Source: JAPOUP01 sp965201085
GTDB lineage: Bacteria; Pseudomonadota; Alphaproteobacteria; Rhodobacterales; Rhodobacteraceae
Length of the DNA: 64,000 bases
NCBI GenBank assembly: GCA_965201085.1
Contig: CBDAVS010000041.1
Location: 29,532 to 93,531 of the forward strand
Direction: 5' to 3'
Part shown: positions 26,059 to 35,079 of the stretch, piece by piece
Layout of the letters: each line of letters opens with the position of its first letter
Numbering within the stretch: position 1 is the stretch's first letter
Notes under the pieces: generated by a model
Databases searched by the model: none
The model's input: only the letters and a program-made list of their open reading frames with translations
What the model was told of the DNA's origin: nothing
Program-made: the position numbers and the translations under genes

Positions 26059-26477
26059 GTTTAGGTTGAAGTCTCATCCTGCCTACCAAACCTTGCGGAA
26101 TCACCCAGCTTGAAGCATCTATGCGAGAGGAGCTGGATGCTACGAGCGCATGTCTGGAACCGTGCGAGGGGGTTCGAGCAACCCGGCTCCTTGCCATGAC
26201 GGATCCTCCGACGGATTGGTTCGTATGCGACCTTTCCCGTCTTTTTGCCAATGCTGGAACGCTGTCGGCAGGGCAGTGGTACCTTTATCCATTCCCGTCG
26301 CCCAACCTCCTGCGGTATGTCCGTTGCTAGCCGGTCAAACCGTGAGTTCATAGGAACCGAAACCTCCCTGCCCGTCCGAAGCGGGACCGGCCTGAACTCG
26401 GCCCCGGCTGTTCGCCGCGGCATTTTCACGTCCTGGTCATATTTTCAGAGAGACTGTGAGGACTTGGCCTGTGCTTT
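26059..26477. other. Gap with no recognisable gene
   Basis: About 420 bases between the ISNCY end and the nucleoside operon. A minus-strand frame exists but has no family resemblance. I see nothing to call. Confidence 0.4.
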
Positions 26478-27320
26478 TCATGCTGGCAGCGGATCACGGT
26501 TGGCGACTGGATAGATATCGGCGCACGGGCCCGGAACGGTTGCGTTCGGCGCAGTTTTGGTGGCACCGATCGGAGCCATAGCCTTGGTATGTTCGTGGCT
26601 GATAGCTTCGTCGGAAAGCCCTGCCGCCATATTGGTGATGACCGAGACTGCTGCCACCTTCAGCTCCAGGAACCGGCAGAGGATGACTTCAGGAACCGTA
26701 GACATGCCGACCGCATCCGCACCGAGGGTACGAACCGCGCGGATCTCTGCGGGGGTTTCGAAAGAAGGGCCGGAAAACCAGGCGTAGACGCCTTGCTCCA
26801 GTTTGATGCCTTCTTGAGCCGCTGCTGCCAGAAGACCAGCACGCATACTTGGATCGTATGCGTCTATCAGGGGAACGAAGCGCTCATCGGACGGCGCTCC
26901 GATCAGCGGATTGCGACCCGAGAAATCAATGTGGTCGGTCAGCAGCATCAGATCGCCCGGTGGAATGTCGGGCCGCATTGACCCTGCCGCGTTGGTCAGG
27001 ATCAGACGATCCACCCCAAGGGCTTTCAGCACCTGAAGCGGAAACCGCATGGCGTCCGCCCGCCCGGATTCGTAGTAATGCACCCGTCCTCCCAGGACAG
27101 CGACGCGTATACTTTCCAGTTCACCGATCACCAGCCTTGGACTGTGTCCGCTGACTCCCGCATGCGGAAATCCCGGAAGATCGGAATAGTCCATGGAAAG
27201 GCCATCGACTTCGTCCGCGAGATGTCCGAGCCCCGAGCCGAGGACCAGACCGAGCCGTGGCCGGTCGTCTCCGGCCCGATCACGGATCCGGTCCGCGAGA
27301 TCTTCAGCGTTCCTTGACAT
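26478..27320 (-). CDS. punA: Purine nucleoside phosphorylase, altered C terminus
   Basis: 280 residues from ATG 27320, which has GGAGGTG upstream and overlaps the preceding permease gene by 17 bases. Conserved blocks of trimeric (PNP/PunA) phosphorylases are present: Gly-Ser-Gly-Leu-Gly, the phosphate-site Gly-Arg-Val-His-Tyr-Tyr-Glu, Leu-Thr-Asn-Ala-Ala-Gly-Ser, and Gly-Met-Ser-Thr-Val-Pro-Glu with Ile-Thr-Asn-Met-Ala-Ala-Gly. It splits purine nucleosides with phosphate into base and ribose 1-phosphate. After Pro-Ile-Gly-Ala-Thr-Lys the tail becomes Pro-rich and unlike the family. A one-base shift at about 26560 would instead give Lys-Leu-Arg-Arg, closer to the expected helix. The protein may still work. 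It is the last gene of the nucleoside uptake operon. Confidence 0.85.
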   Translation of the reverse strand: MSRNAEDLADRIRDRAGDDRPRLGLVLGSGLGHLADEVDGLSMDYSDLPGFPHAGVSGHSPRLVIGELESIRVAVLGGRVHYYESGRADAMRFPLQVLKALGVDRLILTNAAGSMRPDIPPGDLMLLTDHIDFSGRNPLIGAPSDERFVPLIDAYDPSMRAGLLAAAAQEGIKLEQGVYAWFSGPSFETPAEIRAVRTLGADAVGMSTVPEVILCRFLELKVAAVSVITNMAAGLSDEAISHEHTKAMAPIGATKTAPNATVPGPCADIYPVANRDPLPA

Positions 27321-28350
27321 AGGGTTCACCTCCGGCGCGCGGCGGAATGGCCTTACCGACAAATCCCGCCAGAATCACCACGGTCAGGATATAGGGAAGG
27401 GCCTGCATGAACTGCACGGGGATCTGGATGCCGAGCATCTCGATGTTCTGGAAACGGTTGCCGATAGCTTCCAGAAGCCCGAACAGCAGACAGGCCATCA
27501 AAGCGTAGCCTGGACGCCATTTCGCGAATATCAAGGCCGCCAGAGCTATGAAACCGCGGCCCGCACTCATCTCCTTCACGAAGCCGGCCGCCAGTCCAGT
27601 GGCGAGGTAGACGCCGGAAAGTCCGCAGAGCAGACCGCAGATCAGGGTCGCTGTGTAGCGCAGCCGGATGACCGACACACCCGAGGTATCGACGGATTCC
27701 GGGTTTTCGCCAACTGCGCGGAGTCGTAGGCCGAATCGGGTGCGAAAGAGTATCCACCATGTCAGCAGAACCGCCAGAAGACCGACATAGACAAGGAGTG
27801 TGTGGCCCGAGAGTAGTTCGTGATAGACCGGTCCGAGCAACGGTACCTCCCTGACCTGTTCGGCGAACGGCAAAGTGATTTCCTGAAAGCGCGCGGAACC
27901 TTCGAGCTGGGGCGTTCTACCTCCAAGACCGAACCAGTTCTCGCCGATGATTACCGTGAGGCCCGAAGCGAGGAAATTGATGGCGACACCCGATATCAGC
28001 TGGTTGCCGCGAAAGGTTATCGATGCGGCGCCGTGGAGAAGCGCAAGCACCACCGAAGCACCCATTCCGGCAAGAACCCCAAACACTATGGGGGCGATCG
28101 GAAGGCCACCCGTGATCTCCAGGCAGGCGCCGGTGAATGGAACGCAGATTGGAAGAGGTGCGTCGGCATAGGCCATCATAAGCGCCGATACGGATGCCGC
28201 CATGAATGCCGACGCTAGTATCTTGCCCTCAAGGCCGATGTCGAAAATACCGGCGCGCTCCGAGAAGAGTCCGGCGAGGCAGGCGAACAGGAGCGGCGTG
28301 GCCAGCCGAAGCGCCGAGTCCAGAATCTGCAGAAGGGTCATCAGATCCAT
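27304..28350 (-). CDS. Nucleoside ABC transporter permease 2
   Basis: 348 residues, highly hydrophobic. It belongs to the BMP-associated permeases (YufQ/NupQ, RnsD type; LivH/RbsC superfamily), as shown by Gly-Leu-Glu-Gly-Lys-Ile-Leu near residue 40 and Gly-Glu-Asn-Pro-Glu-Ser-Val-Asp near 210. It pairs with the permease encoded just upstream, whose gene shares a base with this start, to form the inner-membrane channel for nucleosides. Confidence 0.85.
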   Translation of the reverse strand: MDLMTLLQILDSALRLATPLLFACLAGLFSERAGIFDIGLEGKILASAFMAASVSALMMAYADAPLPICVPFTGACLEITGGLPIAPIVFGVLAGMGASVVLALLHGAASITFRGNQLISGVAINFLASGLTVIIGENWFGLGGRTPQLEGSARFQEITLPFAEQVREVPLLGPVYHELLSGHTLLVYVGLLAVLLTWWILFRTRFGLRLRAVGENPESVDTSGVSVIRLRYTATLICGLLCGLSGVYLATGLAAGFVKEMSAGRGFIALAALIFAKWRPGYALMACLLFGLLEAIGNRFQNIEMLGIQIPVQFMQALPYILTVVILAGFVGKAIPPRAGGEPYVKER

Positions 28351-29450
28351 TAGACCGCACTCGTCCTTAACCGCAGGAAGAGCCGCTTCAGCGGCAGACG
28401 TATCATGTTGTCCAGCGCACCGGTGAAAAGGATCACAAGCGCCTGAATCACAAGAATCATTTCACGGCTGATGGCGGGAATCTCGAATTCCAGCTCCCCG
28501 CCACCCTGATAGAGCATCCCGAAGAGCAGACCGGCCAGAAATACCCCCAGAGGGTGCGACCGTCCCATAAGCGCGACGGCGATACCTACGAATCCCGCGC
28601 CCTGCACCGGATCCGTGACCAGCCGTTCCGCTTCGCCCATCACCGCGTTGATGCCCATCAATCCGGCAAGGCCACCGGAAATCAGCATGGTGATCATTGT
28701 GATCCGAACCGGCGGGATGCCCGCATAAACCGCCGCCGGTTCTGAGTGGCCGAAAGCTCGGATCTGATAGCCAAGCCGTGTGTGCCAGAGCAGTATATAG
28801 ACGAGGAAGCAGCATAGAATCGCGACGAAGAACGTGACGTTCGCCGGTGCTGACCGCGAGAATCCCAGACCGACGACGCTGGCCATATCATAGGCGTTGG
28901 GCAGAAAGGCGCCCTCCGGAAAACGCGCCGTCTCCGGTGCCATCGATCCCGGTTTCTTCAGAACGTTCACCAGAAGGTAGATCATCAGCGCCGAGGCGAT
29001 GAAGTTGAACATGATCGTCGTTATGACGACATGGCTGCCCCGGGTGGCCTGCAGGAACGCGGGGATAGCCGCCCAGGCCGCACCGAATGCCGCACCGCCA
29101 AGGATGGCGAAAGGCAAGGCCAGCGTCCAATGCGGCCAGAGAACCGAGAGGCAGACAAGGGCCACGCCAAGACCCCCGATGACCGCCTGCCCCTCTCCGC
29201 CAATGTTGAACAGCTTCGCCTGAAAGGCCACCGCGACCGCCAGCCCGGTGAATATGAAGTTCGTGGCATAGTAGAGCGTGTATCCCCAGCCATAGGCCGA
29301 ACCCACGGCTCCCCGCACCATGATCGACATCGATTCGATCGGGTCTTCGCCGATGTAAAGAACGATCAGGCCGGATACCACGAGCGCGAGGAACAGGTTT
29401 ATCAGCGGAATGAGCGCCACATCAACCCATTTTGGCATGGCGTCCATCAT
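28350..29450 (-). CDS. Nucleoside ABC transporter permease 1
   Basis: 366 residues, YufP/NupP-type permease with Asn-Ile-Gly-Gly-Glu-Gly-Gln near residue 85 and many membrane spans. The start overlaps the ATPase stop as ATGA. Together with permease 2 it forms an asymmetric channel of the simple-sugar/nucleoside ABC class. Confidence 0.85.
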   Translation of the reverse strand: MMDAMPKWVDVALIPLINLFLALVVSGLIVLYIGEDPIESMSIMVRGAVGSAYGWGYTLYYATNFIFTGLAVAVAFQAKLFNIGGEGQAVIGGLGVALVCLSVLWPHWTLALPFAILGGAAFGAAWAAIPAFLQATRGSHVVITTIMFNFIASALMIYLLVNVLKKPGSMAPETARFPEGAFLPNAYDMASVVGLGFSRSAPANVTFFVAILCCFLVYILLWHTRLGYQIRAFGHSEPAAVYAGIPPVRITMITMLISGGLAGLMGINAVMGEAERLVTDPVQGAGFVGIAVALMGRSHPLGVFLAGLLFGMLYQGGGELEFEIPAISREMILVIQALVILFTGALDNMIRLPLKRLFLRLRTSAV

Positions 29451-30979
29451 GCGGCCTCGGCGCTTACGCCGGCCATCAGAAGACCCAGTTCGCGCTCATC
29501 GGTTTCGCTTGGAAGACGTTCACCCATAAGGCGTCCATCGAACATCACCGCGATCCTGTCCGAAAGGGACATGATTTCGTCCAGTTCCACGCTGACCAGA
29601 AGAATGGCGGCGCCGCTGTCGCGCAGATCGACGATATGCTGGTGAATGAATTCTATGGCGCCGATGTCAACTCCGCGCGTTGGCTGGCCGACCAACAGCA
29701 GGTCGGGGCGGCGCGTCATTTCCCTGGCGAGTACGAGCTTCTGCTGGTTGCCACCCGAAAAGTTCTTGGCCAGAAGTCCGGGATTTGGAGGCCGGACATC
29801 GAACGTTTTCATTTTCCGTTCGGAATCCCCGCGGATCGCGGCATTGTTCATCAACAGTCCGTTTTTGAGATAGACCGGATCATGGTGATAACCAAAAACC
29901 ATGTTTTCCCAGGCGAAATAATCCATAATCAGACCGAGAAGCTGGCGGTCTTCGGGGACATGTGCGATGCCGTGCGCGCGTCTTGACTGACCGTCTGAAT
30001 GCCGTCCGGTCAGGTCGATTCCCTCACCGTTGATCCTGACGCTTCCGGTCGCGGGCTTGATTCCACCCAGAACCTGTAGAAGCTCCGACTGGCCGTTGCC
30101 GGCGACACCGGCGATTCCGAGGATTTCTCCGGCCCGGACCTGCAGCGATACGCCGCTCAGCCGCTGGACGCCCTCGCTGTCAACCACGCGCAGATTTTCG
30201 ATCTCAAGGACGGTGTTGCCGGGTGTGGCGGGTTTCTTGTCCAGACGCAGCAGTACTTTACGCCCGACCATCAGTTCCGCCAATTGCTCCGGGCTGGTTT
30301 CGGCGGTCCTGACGGTCGCGACCATCTCACCGCGGCGCATGACGCTGACGGAGTCGGTGATCTCCATGATCTCGCGCAGCTTGTGGGTAATCAGGATGAT
30401 CGTCTTGCCCTGGTCTTTCAGTCCTTCGAGTATGCGGAAGAGATGATCGGCTTCGGCTGGTGTCAGCACTCCGGTTGGTTCGTCCAGGATGAGGATGTCC
30501 GCCTGCCGGTAGAGCGCCTTGAGTATTTCGACCCGCTGCTGCATTCCGACACCGATGTCCTCGATCAGGGCGTCGGGGTCCACGTTGAGTTCGTATTCTT
30601 CGGCGAGCCGCTTCAGTTCGTCTCGGGCTTTCGCTTTGGCAGGGCGCAGCATGGCCCCCTCTTCAGCCCCGAGGATAACGTTTTCCAGCACGGTGAAGTT
30701 CTGCACCAGCTTGAAGTGTTGGAAGACCATTCCGATCCCCGCCCCAATGGCCTGCTGAGGCTCGCGGATGTCGGTCCTGTCTCCGTTGATGAAGATCTCG
30801 CCTGAATCCGCTTGGTAGAATCCGTAGAGAATCGACATCAGGGTCGACTTGCCGGCGCCGTTTTCGCCAATGATGCCATGAATCGTTCCCGGCAGCACCT
30901 TGATGTGGATGTCCCTGTTCGCCTGGACAGAACCAAACGCTTTGGAAATCCCCTTGAGCTCGATCGCGGGAGCCGTCAT
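29447..30979 (-). CDS. Nucleoside ABC transporter tandem ATPase
   Basis: 510 residues, two fused ABC domains like RbsA/YufO. The first has Gly-Glu-Asn-Gly-Ala-Gly-Lys-Ser-Thr, signature Gly-Val-Gly-Met-Gln-Gln-Arg and Leu-Ile-Leu-Asp-Glu-Pro-Thr. In the second, Walker A is replaced by Gly-Val-Ala-Gly-Asn-Gly-Gln-Ser-Glu, as is usual for this family, and the signature is Phe-Ser-Gly-Gly-Asn-Gln-Gln-Lys. Both ends overlap neighbours by 4 bases, so expression is translationally coupled. Confidence 0.9.
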   Translation of the reverse strand: MTAPAIELKGISKAFGSVQANRDIHIKVLPGTIHGIIGENGAGKSTLMSILYGFYQADSGEIFINGDRTDIREPQQAIGAGIGMVFQHFKLVQNFTVLENVILGAEEGAMLRPAKAKARDELKRLAEEYELNVDPDALIEDIGVGMQQRVEILKALYRQADILILDEPTGVLTPAEADHLFRILEGLKDQGKTIILITHKLREIMEITDSVSVMRRGEMVATVRTAETSPEQLAELMVGRKVLLRLDKKPATPGNTVLEIENLRVVDSEGVQRLSGVSLQVRAGEILGIAGVAGNGQSELLQVLGGIKPATGSVRINGEGIDLTGRHSDGQSRRAHGIAHVPEDRQLLGLIMDYFAWENMVFGYHHDPVYLKNGLLMNNAAIRGDSERKMKTFDVRPPNPGLLAKNFSGGNQQKLVLAREMTRRPDLLLVGQPTRGVDIGAIEFIHQHIVDLRDSGAAILLVSVELDEIMSLSDRIAVMFDGRLMGERLPSETDERELGLLMAGVSAEAA

Positions 30980-31323
30980 TCAGCCCCCTTGCCCGGAAAT
31001 CCGACGATGCGGACGATTTTTCCATCTTCGTCAAGATCGGCGAAATACTGGCCGACCATGGATTTTCCACCGCCGAAATCGAACACGACATTCGCGCGGG
31101 CATGGCCGTGATGACTGTCGATGGGATCGATCGGTCTGGCGCTTGCACCAGGCGGGAACTGTCCCAGGAAATCCAGCATGGCATCGACCGATGTGATCGG
31201 CTCGGGTACATGCGGGTCGGCGTAATGAAAACCGTCGCCGACAGCCGAGCGGACCAGATTCGCCCGACTGTCCTTATCACCGTCACCCCATGCCGCAAAA
31301 AAACCGTTCAGCGCATCGCTCAT
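30976..31323 (-). CDS. NTF2/SnoaL-like small protein
   Basis: 115 residues from ATG 31323, preceded by AAGGG. The pattern of an N-terminal amphipathic helix (Ala-Leu-Asn-Gly-Phe-Phe-Ala-Ala-Trp), Tyr-Ala-Asp-Pro-His, and a C-terminal beta sheet with Asp-Glu-Asp-Gly-Lys-Ile-Val-Arg fits the NTF2-like cone fold. Members are enzymes or ligand-binding scaffolds, so the function is open. It is translationally coupled (ATGA) to the nucleoside ATPase and sits between binding-protein and ATPase genes. That location suggests a role in handling the imported nucleoside or base. Confidence 0.65.
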   Translation of the reverse strand: MSDALNGFFAAWGDGDKDSRANLVRSAVGDGFHYADPHVPEPITSVDAMLDFLGQFPPGASARPIDPIDSHHGHARANVVFDFGGGKSMVGQYFADLDEDGKIVRIVGFPGKGAE

Positions 31324-31367
31324 GGAAAATCCTTCCCTTATTTTCGTGACATGGGTGCGCCATCCCG

Positions 31368-32360
31368 TCATTCGACAGGGCAGCTGTCACTTGACATGTA
31401 GTCATGCACGGTCAGGTCACCGGAAATTATCATGGCCTTGGCATCCTCGACCATCGCCGTCATCTCTTCGGTTATCAGCGACTCATTGTTCTCGTCTATC
31501 GAATAACCGACGCCTTCGGCGGCGAGGTTCATGAGACTGATACCGGGCTCGAAGCCGTCGACACCGTTGGAGAATGTTTCGTAGGTTGCGTTGTCGACTC
31601 TTTTGATCATCGAGGTCAGGACACTGCCTGGATGCAGGTAGTTCTGGTTGCTGTCCACGCCGACCGAGAAGATGCCGGCATCCGCGGCGGCCTGCAGAAC
31701 GCCAACACCCGTGCCGCCGGCCGCCGCGTAGACAACATCGGCGCCTTGGGCAATCTGGGTACGGGTCAGTTCGCCACCCTTCACGGGGTCGTTCCAGGCA
31801 GCTGGGGTGGTTCCGGTCATATTCTGGATGACCGTCGCGTCGGGGTTCACCGCCTTCACGCCCTGAACGTAGCCGCATGCGAACTTCCGGATCAAAGGAA
31901 TGTCCATTCCACCGACGAAGCCAACGGTACCTGTTTCCGAGGCCAGGCCCGCGAGCATTCCGACGAGATAGCTGCCTTCATGCTCGGCGTAGATGATCGA
32001 TTTCACATTCGGTGCATCGACGTCCATGTCGACGATCGTGAATTTGGTATCCGGATAGTCCGGAGCGACCTTTTCCAGAGTGGATGCGTTGGCGAATCCG
32101 AGGACGACGATGGGGTTCGCGCCCCGCTCGGCCATCTTGCGCATGTTCTGTTCACGTTGCGCTTCCGACTGCAGTTCGGTCTCGATATAGGTGCCGCCGG
32201 TATCGGCGACCCAGCGCTGTGCGCCGTTATAGGCGGCTTCGTTGAAAGACTTATCGAACTTGCCGCCAAGATCGATGATAAGCCCCGGCTCGGCTGCCGC
32301 GGATGAAGCTGAAAGAGCGAGTGTCGCGGTGGCGGAAATAAGTTTTTGTTTCAGTTTCAT
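31368..32360 (-). CDS. BMP-family nucleoside-binding protein
   Basis: 330 residues from ATG 32360, with GGGGAGAA upstream. A Sec signal ends around Ser-Ser-Ala-Ala-Ala; there is no lipobox cysteine, so it should be a soluble periplasmic protein. The family blocks are Asp-Leu-Gly-Gly-Lys-Phe-Asp-Lys-Ser-Phe-Asn-Glu, Glu-His-Glu-Gly-Ser-Tyr-Leu-Val-Gly, Gly-Phe-Val-Gly-Gly-Met, and Val-Gly-Val-Asp-Ser-Asn-Gln. BmpA/PnrA proteins bind purine nucleosides. It opens the operon and a purine nucleoside phosphorylase closes it, which supports a purine nucleoside substrate. Confidence 0.9.
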   Translation of the reverse strand: MKLKQKLISATATLALSASSAAAEPGLIIDLGGKFDKSFNEAAYNGAQRWVADTGGTYIETELQSEAQREQNMRKMAERGANPIVVLGFANASTLEKVAPDYPDTKFTIVDMDVDAPNVKSIIYAEHEGSYLVGMLAGLASETGTVGFVGGMDIPLIRKFACGYVQGVKAVNPDATVIQNMTGTTPAAWNDPVKGGELTRTQIAQGADVVYAAAGGTGVGVLQAAADAGIFSVGVDSNQNYLHPGSVLTSMIKRVDNATYETFSNGVDGFEPGISLMNLAAEGVGYSIDENNESLITEEMTAMVEDAKAMIISGDLTVHDYMSSDSCPVE

Positions 32361-32651
32361 GAAATTCTCCCCGGTTTGGGTGGTCGGATTGTCCCGCTGC
32401 ACCTGGATTGCAAGCGTATGGTTTGTAGATGCATGATTTAGGACTTAGGCGGGTCGGATGGTCAACCGCTTTTTGGTTTGAGTGGATGATTCTTTCGGAT
32501 AGCGCCCGGGGTGACCCGCCGTTGCTTATCATGGAGCTCAGGTTGCCGTAAGGTTGGCATATGGGTGCGGACAGGGCGTTGACTGGATTTGCGGCAGTCC
32601 TTTCAGGACGTGACGAAACCACCTTTGCGCCCCGTGTGTGGATTTCAGTCG

Positions 32652-33305
32652 TTATTCCTGGATCACCGGTGGCTTTTCCTTGGGAGGCGCGGCATCCGGA
32701 CTGCGCAGATAGAGCGGTGTGGGGCGCTTCACGGGTTCTCCGCGACGACAGCGTTCCATTGCGATGAGGGAGATGGCGGAAGCCGGGGCATAATCCGTGG
32801 AAGTGCATTGTACGCCCAGGCGGACCGACATTTCGCCTGCCAGGGTACCCGCACATCGGACCCCCGGCTCCGTGATACCGTCTAAGTCGCAGAGCGGTGC
32901 CATGAAAGGTTCGGGGTTCCCGAAGCCATACCTTTGAAAATAGCCCATTCCCCGATGCGCCTGGAGGCAGGCCAGAACCGGTCGTTTCAGGCCGAAAACC
33001 ATGGCATCGAGGAGCGTGATTCCGAATGCCGGGACGCCAAGCCCCAGCGCCAGCCCACGGGCCGCTGAGACAGAAATCCTGATTCCCGTGAAATTCCCTG
33101 GCCCGACACCGACGGCTATGGCGTCGAGGCCGCGCCAGCCGATGCCGGACTCGTCAAGGATCGCCTGTAGCATCGGCATCAGGCGCTCCGCATGACCTTT
33201 GGCCATGTCTTTATGCCGCGCCGCCAGACACCGTTTGCCGGAATGCAAAGCGGCTCCGCAATGCGAGGCCGATGTATCGAATCCAAGAACGGTCGGATCA
33301 GGCAA
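32652..33305 (-). CDS. tsaB: TsaB, tRNA threonylcarbamoyladenosine modification
   Basis: 217 residues. The N terminus Leu-Gly-Phe-Asp-Thr-Ser and Gly-Val-Gly-Pro-Gly-Asn-Phe-Thr-Gly-Ile-Arg are the hallmark TsaB blocks. TsaB stabilises TsaD in forming t6A37 on ANN-decoding tRNAs, an essential cytoplasmic step. The gene overlaps the end of nfuA by 8 bases, so the two are cotranscribed. It ends Pro-Pro-Val-Ile-Gln-Glu, a normal length for the short alphaproteobacterial form. Confidence 0.9.
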   Translation of the reverse strand: MPDPTVLGFDTSASHCGAALHSGKRCLAARHKDMAKGHAERLMPMLQAILDESGIGWRGLDAIAVGVGPGNFTGIRISVSAARGLALGLGVPAFGITLLDAMVFGLKRPVLACLQAHRGMGYFQRYGFGNPEPFMAPLCDLDGITEPGVRCAGTLAGEMSVRLGVQCTSTDYAPASAISLIAMERCRRGEPVKRPTPLYLRSPDAAPPKEKPPVIQE

Positions 33306-33853
33306 CCGGTCGCACTTCGGTGACTTCCGGAATGTAATGCCGAAGGAGGTTCTCGATTCCCATTTTGAGCGTCAGCGTCGAGGAGGGGCAGCCCGCACAT
33401 GCACCCTGCATATGCAGATAGACCACTCCGCGCTCGAAACCGTGGAAGGTGATGTCACCGCCATCCTGCGCGACGGCGGGGCGCACCCTTGTGTCCAGCA
33501 GTTCCTTGATCTGGCCGACGACTTCGGAATCCGGTCCGTCATGGGCGGCATGTCCAGATACGGTTTCGCCGATCATCACTGGCTGCCCAGACTGATAATG
33601 CTCCATGACGGCGCCCAGGATCGCTGGCTTCAGATGTTCCCAGGCGATATTCTCCGCCTTGGTCACGGTGACAAAGTCAGTACCAAGAAACACGCCGGTC
33701 ACTCCGTTTACGTCAAATATCCGCGTTGCCAGCGGGTGAGTCGGTGGCCGCTTCCTCCGATGTGAAGTCGGCTGTACCAACATCGAGAACGGATTGGCCT
33801 GGCAGGAATTTCAGCGTGGCCGGGTTTGGTGTGGATTCGGTCTGGATGAACAT
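33298..33853 (-). pseudogene. nfuA: NfuA-like iron-sulfur carrier, frameshifted
   Basis: The gene starts at ATG 33853 with Met-Phe-Ile-Gln-Thr-Glu-Ser-Thr-Pro-Asn-Pro, the expected Nfu N-terminal domain. A G-run at 33734-33736 (CCC on the coding strand) appears one base too long. The first frame stops after about 43 residues. The other frame resumes Pro-Leu-Ala-Thr-Arg-Ile-Phe and continues through the whole C-terminal domain with the cluster-binding Cys-Ala-Gly-Cys pair. An ATG at 33783 in the second frame could give a 161-residue product with a changed N terminus. NfuA delivers Fe-S clusters to client enzymes. This may be a true mutation or a one-base sequence error. Confidence 0.8.
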
Positions 33854-34194
33854 GGCATGGTTCCCTTCTTGACCTAACTATATGTGTGACTGGGCATTTC
33901 GTGTCAATGATTTTGTTGATTATCGAGGCGTGACCCATGACTGTCTGGCGAGGCTGTTTCGGTGATCCAAGTGAGGTTTTTTGGGGCCCCGGAGGTCCAC
34001 AGTTGGTACCGTTTTTCGGACTTCGCCTTCGTTTTCGACGCGGCCCTAAGTAGCGTTTCGGGCACGATATCCGGTCGGATATCGCTTCATGAATGTGGAA
34101 GCCTCTAAAAACCCGGCCTTTCCGCACGTGTTCCGATTTACTGGATCCGGGACGACCCGAAGATGCACAGCCCCGGTTCTTACGATCTTCCGGA
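33854..34194. other. Gap with an inverted repeat
   Basis: No gene is visible. A perfect 9-base inverted repeat (34065-34073 with 34076-34084, 2-base centre) could be an operator. The remainder shows nothing recognisable. Confidence 0.35.
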
Positions 34195-34746
34195 TCATCC
34201 CGGGCGCCTGTCGCGGACGGGCGGATGGTGTTTCCGGTCCGGGACCGCCCGGGCCGGCCGCGGTTTCCGGACCGGGTTCCGGACCGGAGGGCCCGCTCCG
34301 GACCGCCGCCCGCATGACCATGGCGAACCCGGGCCACGGTTACCGCCGCCACGTCCTGCATGAACGACGGCAGGCCAGGGCTTGGCTCCGTCCGGAATCC
34401 TGAAATCACCCGCCTGACATTCGCGCCAAAATATGGGTTTATCGAGGTTTCCATCTTCAAACACGAACGTCCACACGAGGCGCCGGGTCAGATTCCACCG
34501 GCGAAGGTCTACACCCCAGGCCCTCGCATCCGGGTCGGCAGGCCGGGACCGCCCGGCTATCTCAAGGCCGATCATATCCGCCGTGCGCGAACCGAAGGTG
34601 GAATCCTCTGGCGTGGAAACACGCCGTTCGTATCCGAGTTGCCCAAGCGTGAACCTGTCGGGCTGTTCGAGGTTGGCGAAGACGGGTTCGAAGTGCGCTT
34701 TGGTCCGATCCTCCCGGGCCGCATCGATCACAAAAACCGAACGCAT
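34195..34746 (-). CDS. Hypothetical protein, probably a fragment
   Basis: An open frame of 183 residues. The first 125 (from ATG 34746 to about 34370) have normal residue composition, with Phe-Val-Ile-Asp-Ala-Ala-Arg-Glu-Asp at the start and Trp-Thr-Phe-Val-Phe-Glu-Asp-Gly later. The last 60 are Gly/Pro/Arg-rich, like the debris around them. I do not recognise the family. It lies between nfuA and a beta-barrel fragment, so it may be a gene truncated at its 3' end. Confidence 0.35.
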   Translation of the reverse strand: MRSVFVIDAAREDRTKAHFEPVFANLEQPDRFTLGQLGYERRVSTPEDSTFGSRTADMIGLEIAGRSRPADPDARAWGVDLRRWNLTRRLVWTFVFEDGNLDKPIFWRECQAGDFRIPDGAKPWPAVVHAGRGGGNRGPGSPWSCGRRSGAGPPVRNPVRKPRPARAVPDRKHHPPVRDRRPG

Positions 34747-34820
34747 CGGATCAAGGTGAAGAAGCCGCCAGGAGCCCCGGCAAACCGTAACCAGCGTGCC
34801 CGGTCCAAAACGTCACCTAT

Positions 34821-35075
34821 GTGATCGGTCGCACATGGCGCTGCAGGCGGCGTGCGGACCGTCGCTCGCGCTCGTCTCCGACGCGCTGTGGTCGCGGACC
34901 GGGACGGCGGTGGCGAAGACCGGCGACGTCGGAATCCGAGGTGACGCGGCTCAGGCTGGGGCTTGAGGGGCGCTGGAGCGTACCGCTAGAGGAAGGCGGC
35001 AGCTTCGCCCCGAGAGCGGAGGCGGGGATACGCCACGACGGCGGCGATGCCGGGAGCGGTCTGGGGTCGAGCTAG
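34821..35075 (+). pseudogene. Autotransporter beta-domain fragment, frameshifted
   Basis: Two frames give Met-Ala-Leu-Gln-Ala-Ala-Cys-Gly-Pro-Ser-Leu-Ala, Ser-Asp-Ala-Leu-Trp-Ser-Arg-Thr, and then Val-Thr-Arg-Leu-Arg-Leu-Gly-Leu-Glu-Gly-Arg-Trp with Glu-Ala-Gly-Ile-Arg-His-Asp-Gly-Gly-Asp-Ala. This order is typical of the barrel domain of large autotransporters in marine alphaproteobacteria. It stops where the IS4-type piece begins. Confidence 0.5.
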
Positions 35076-35079
35076 GTCT

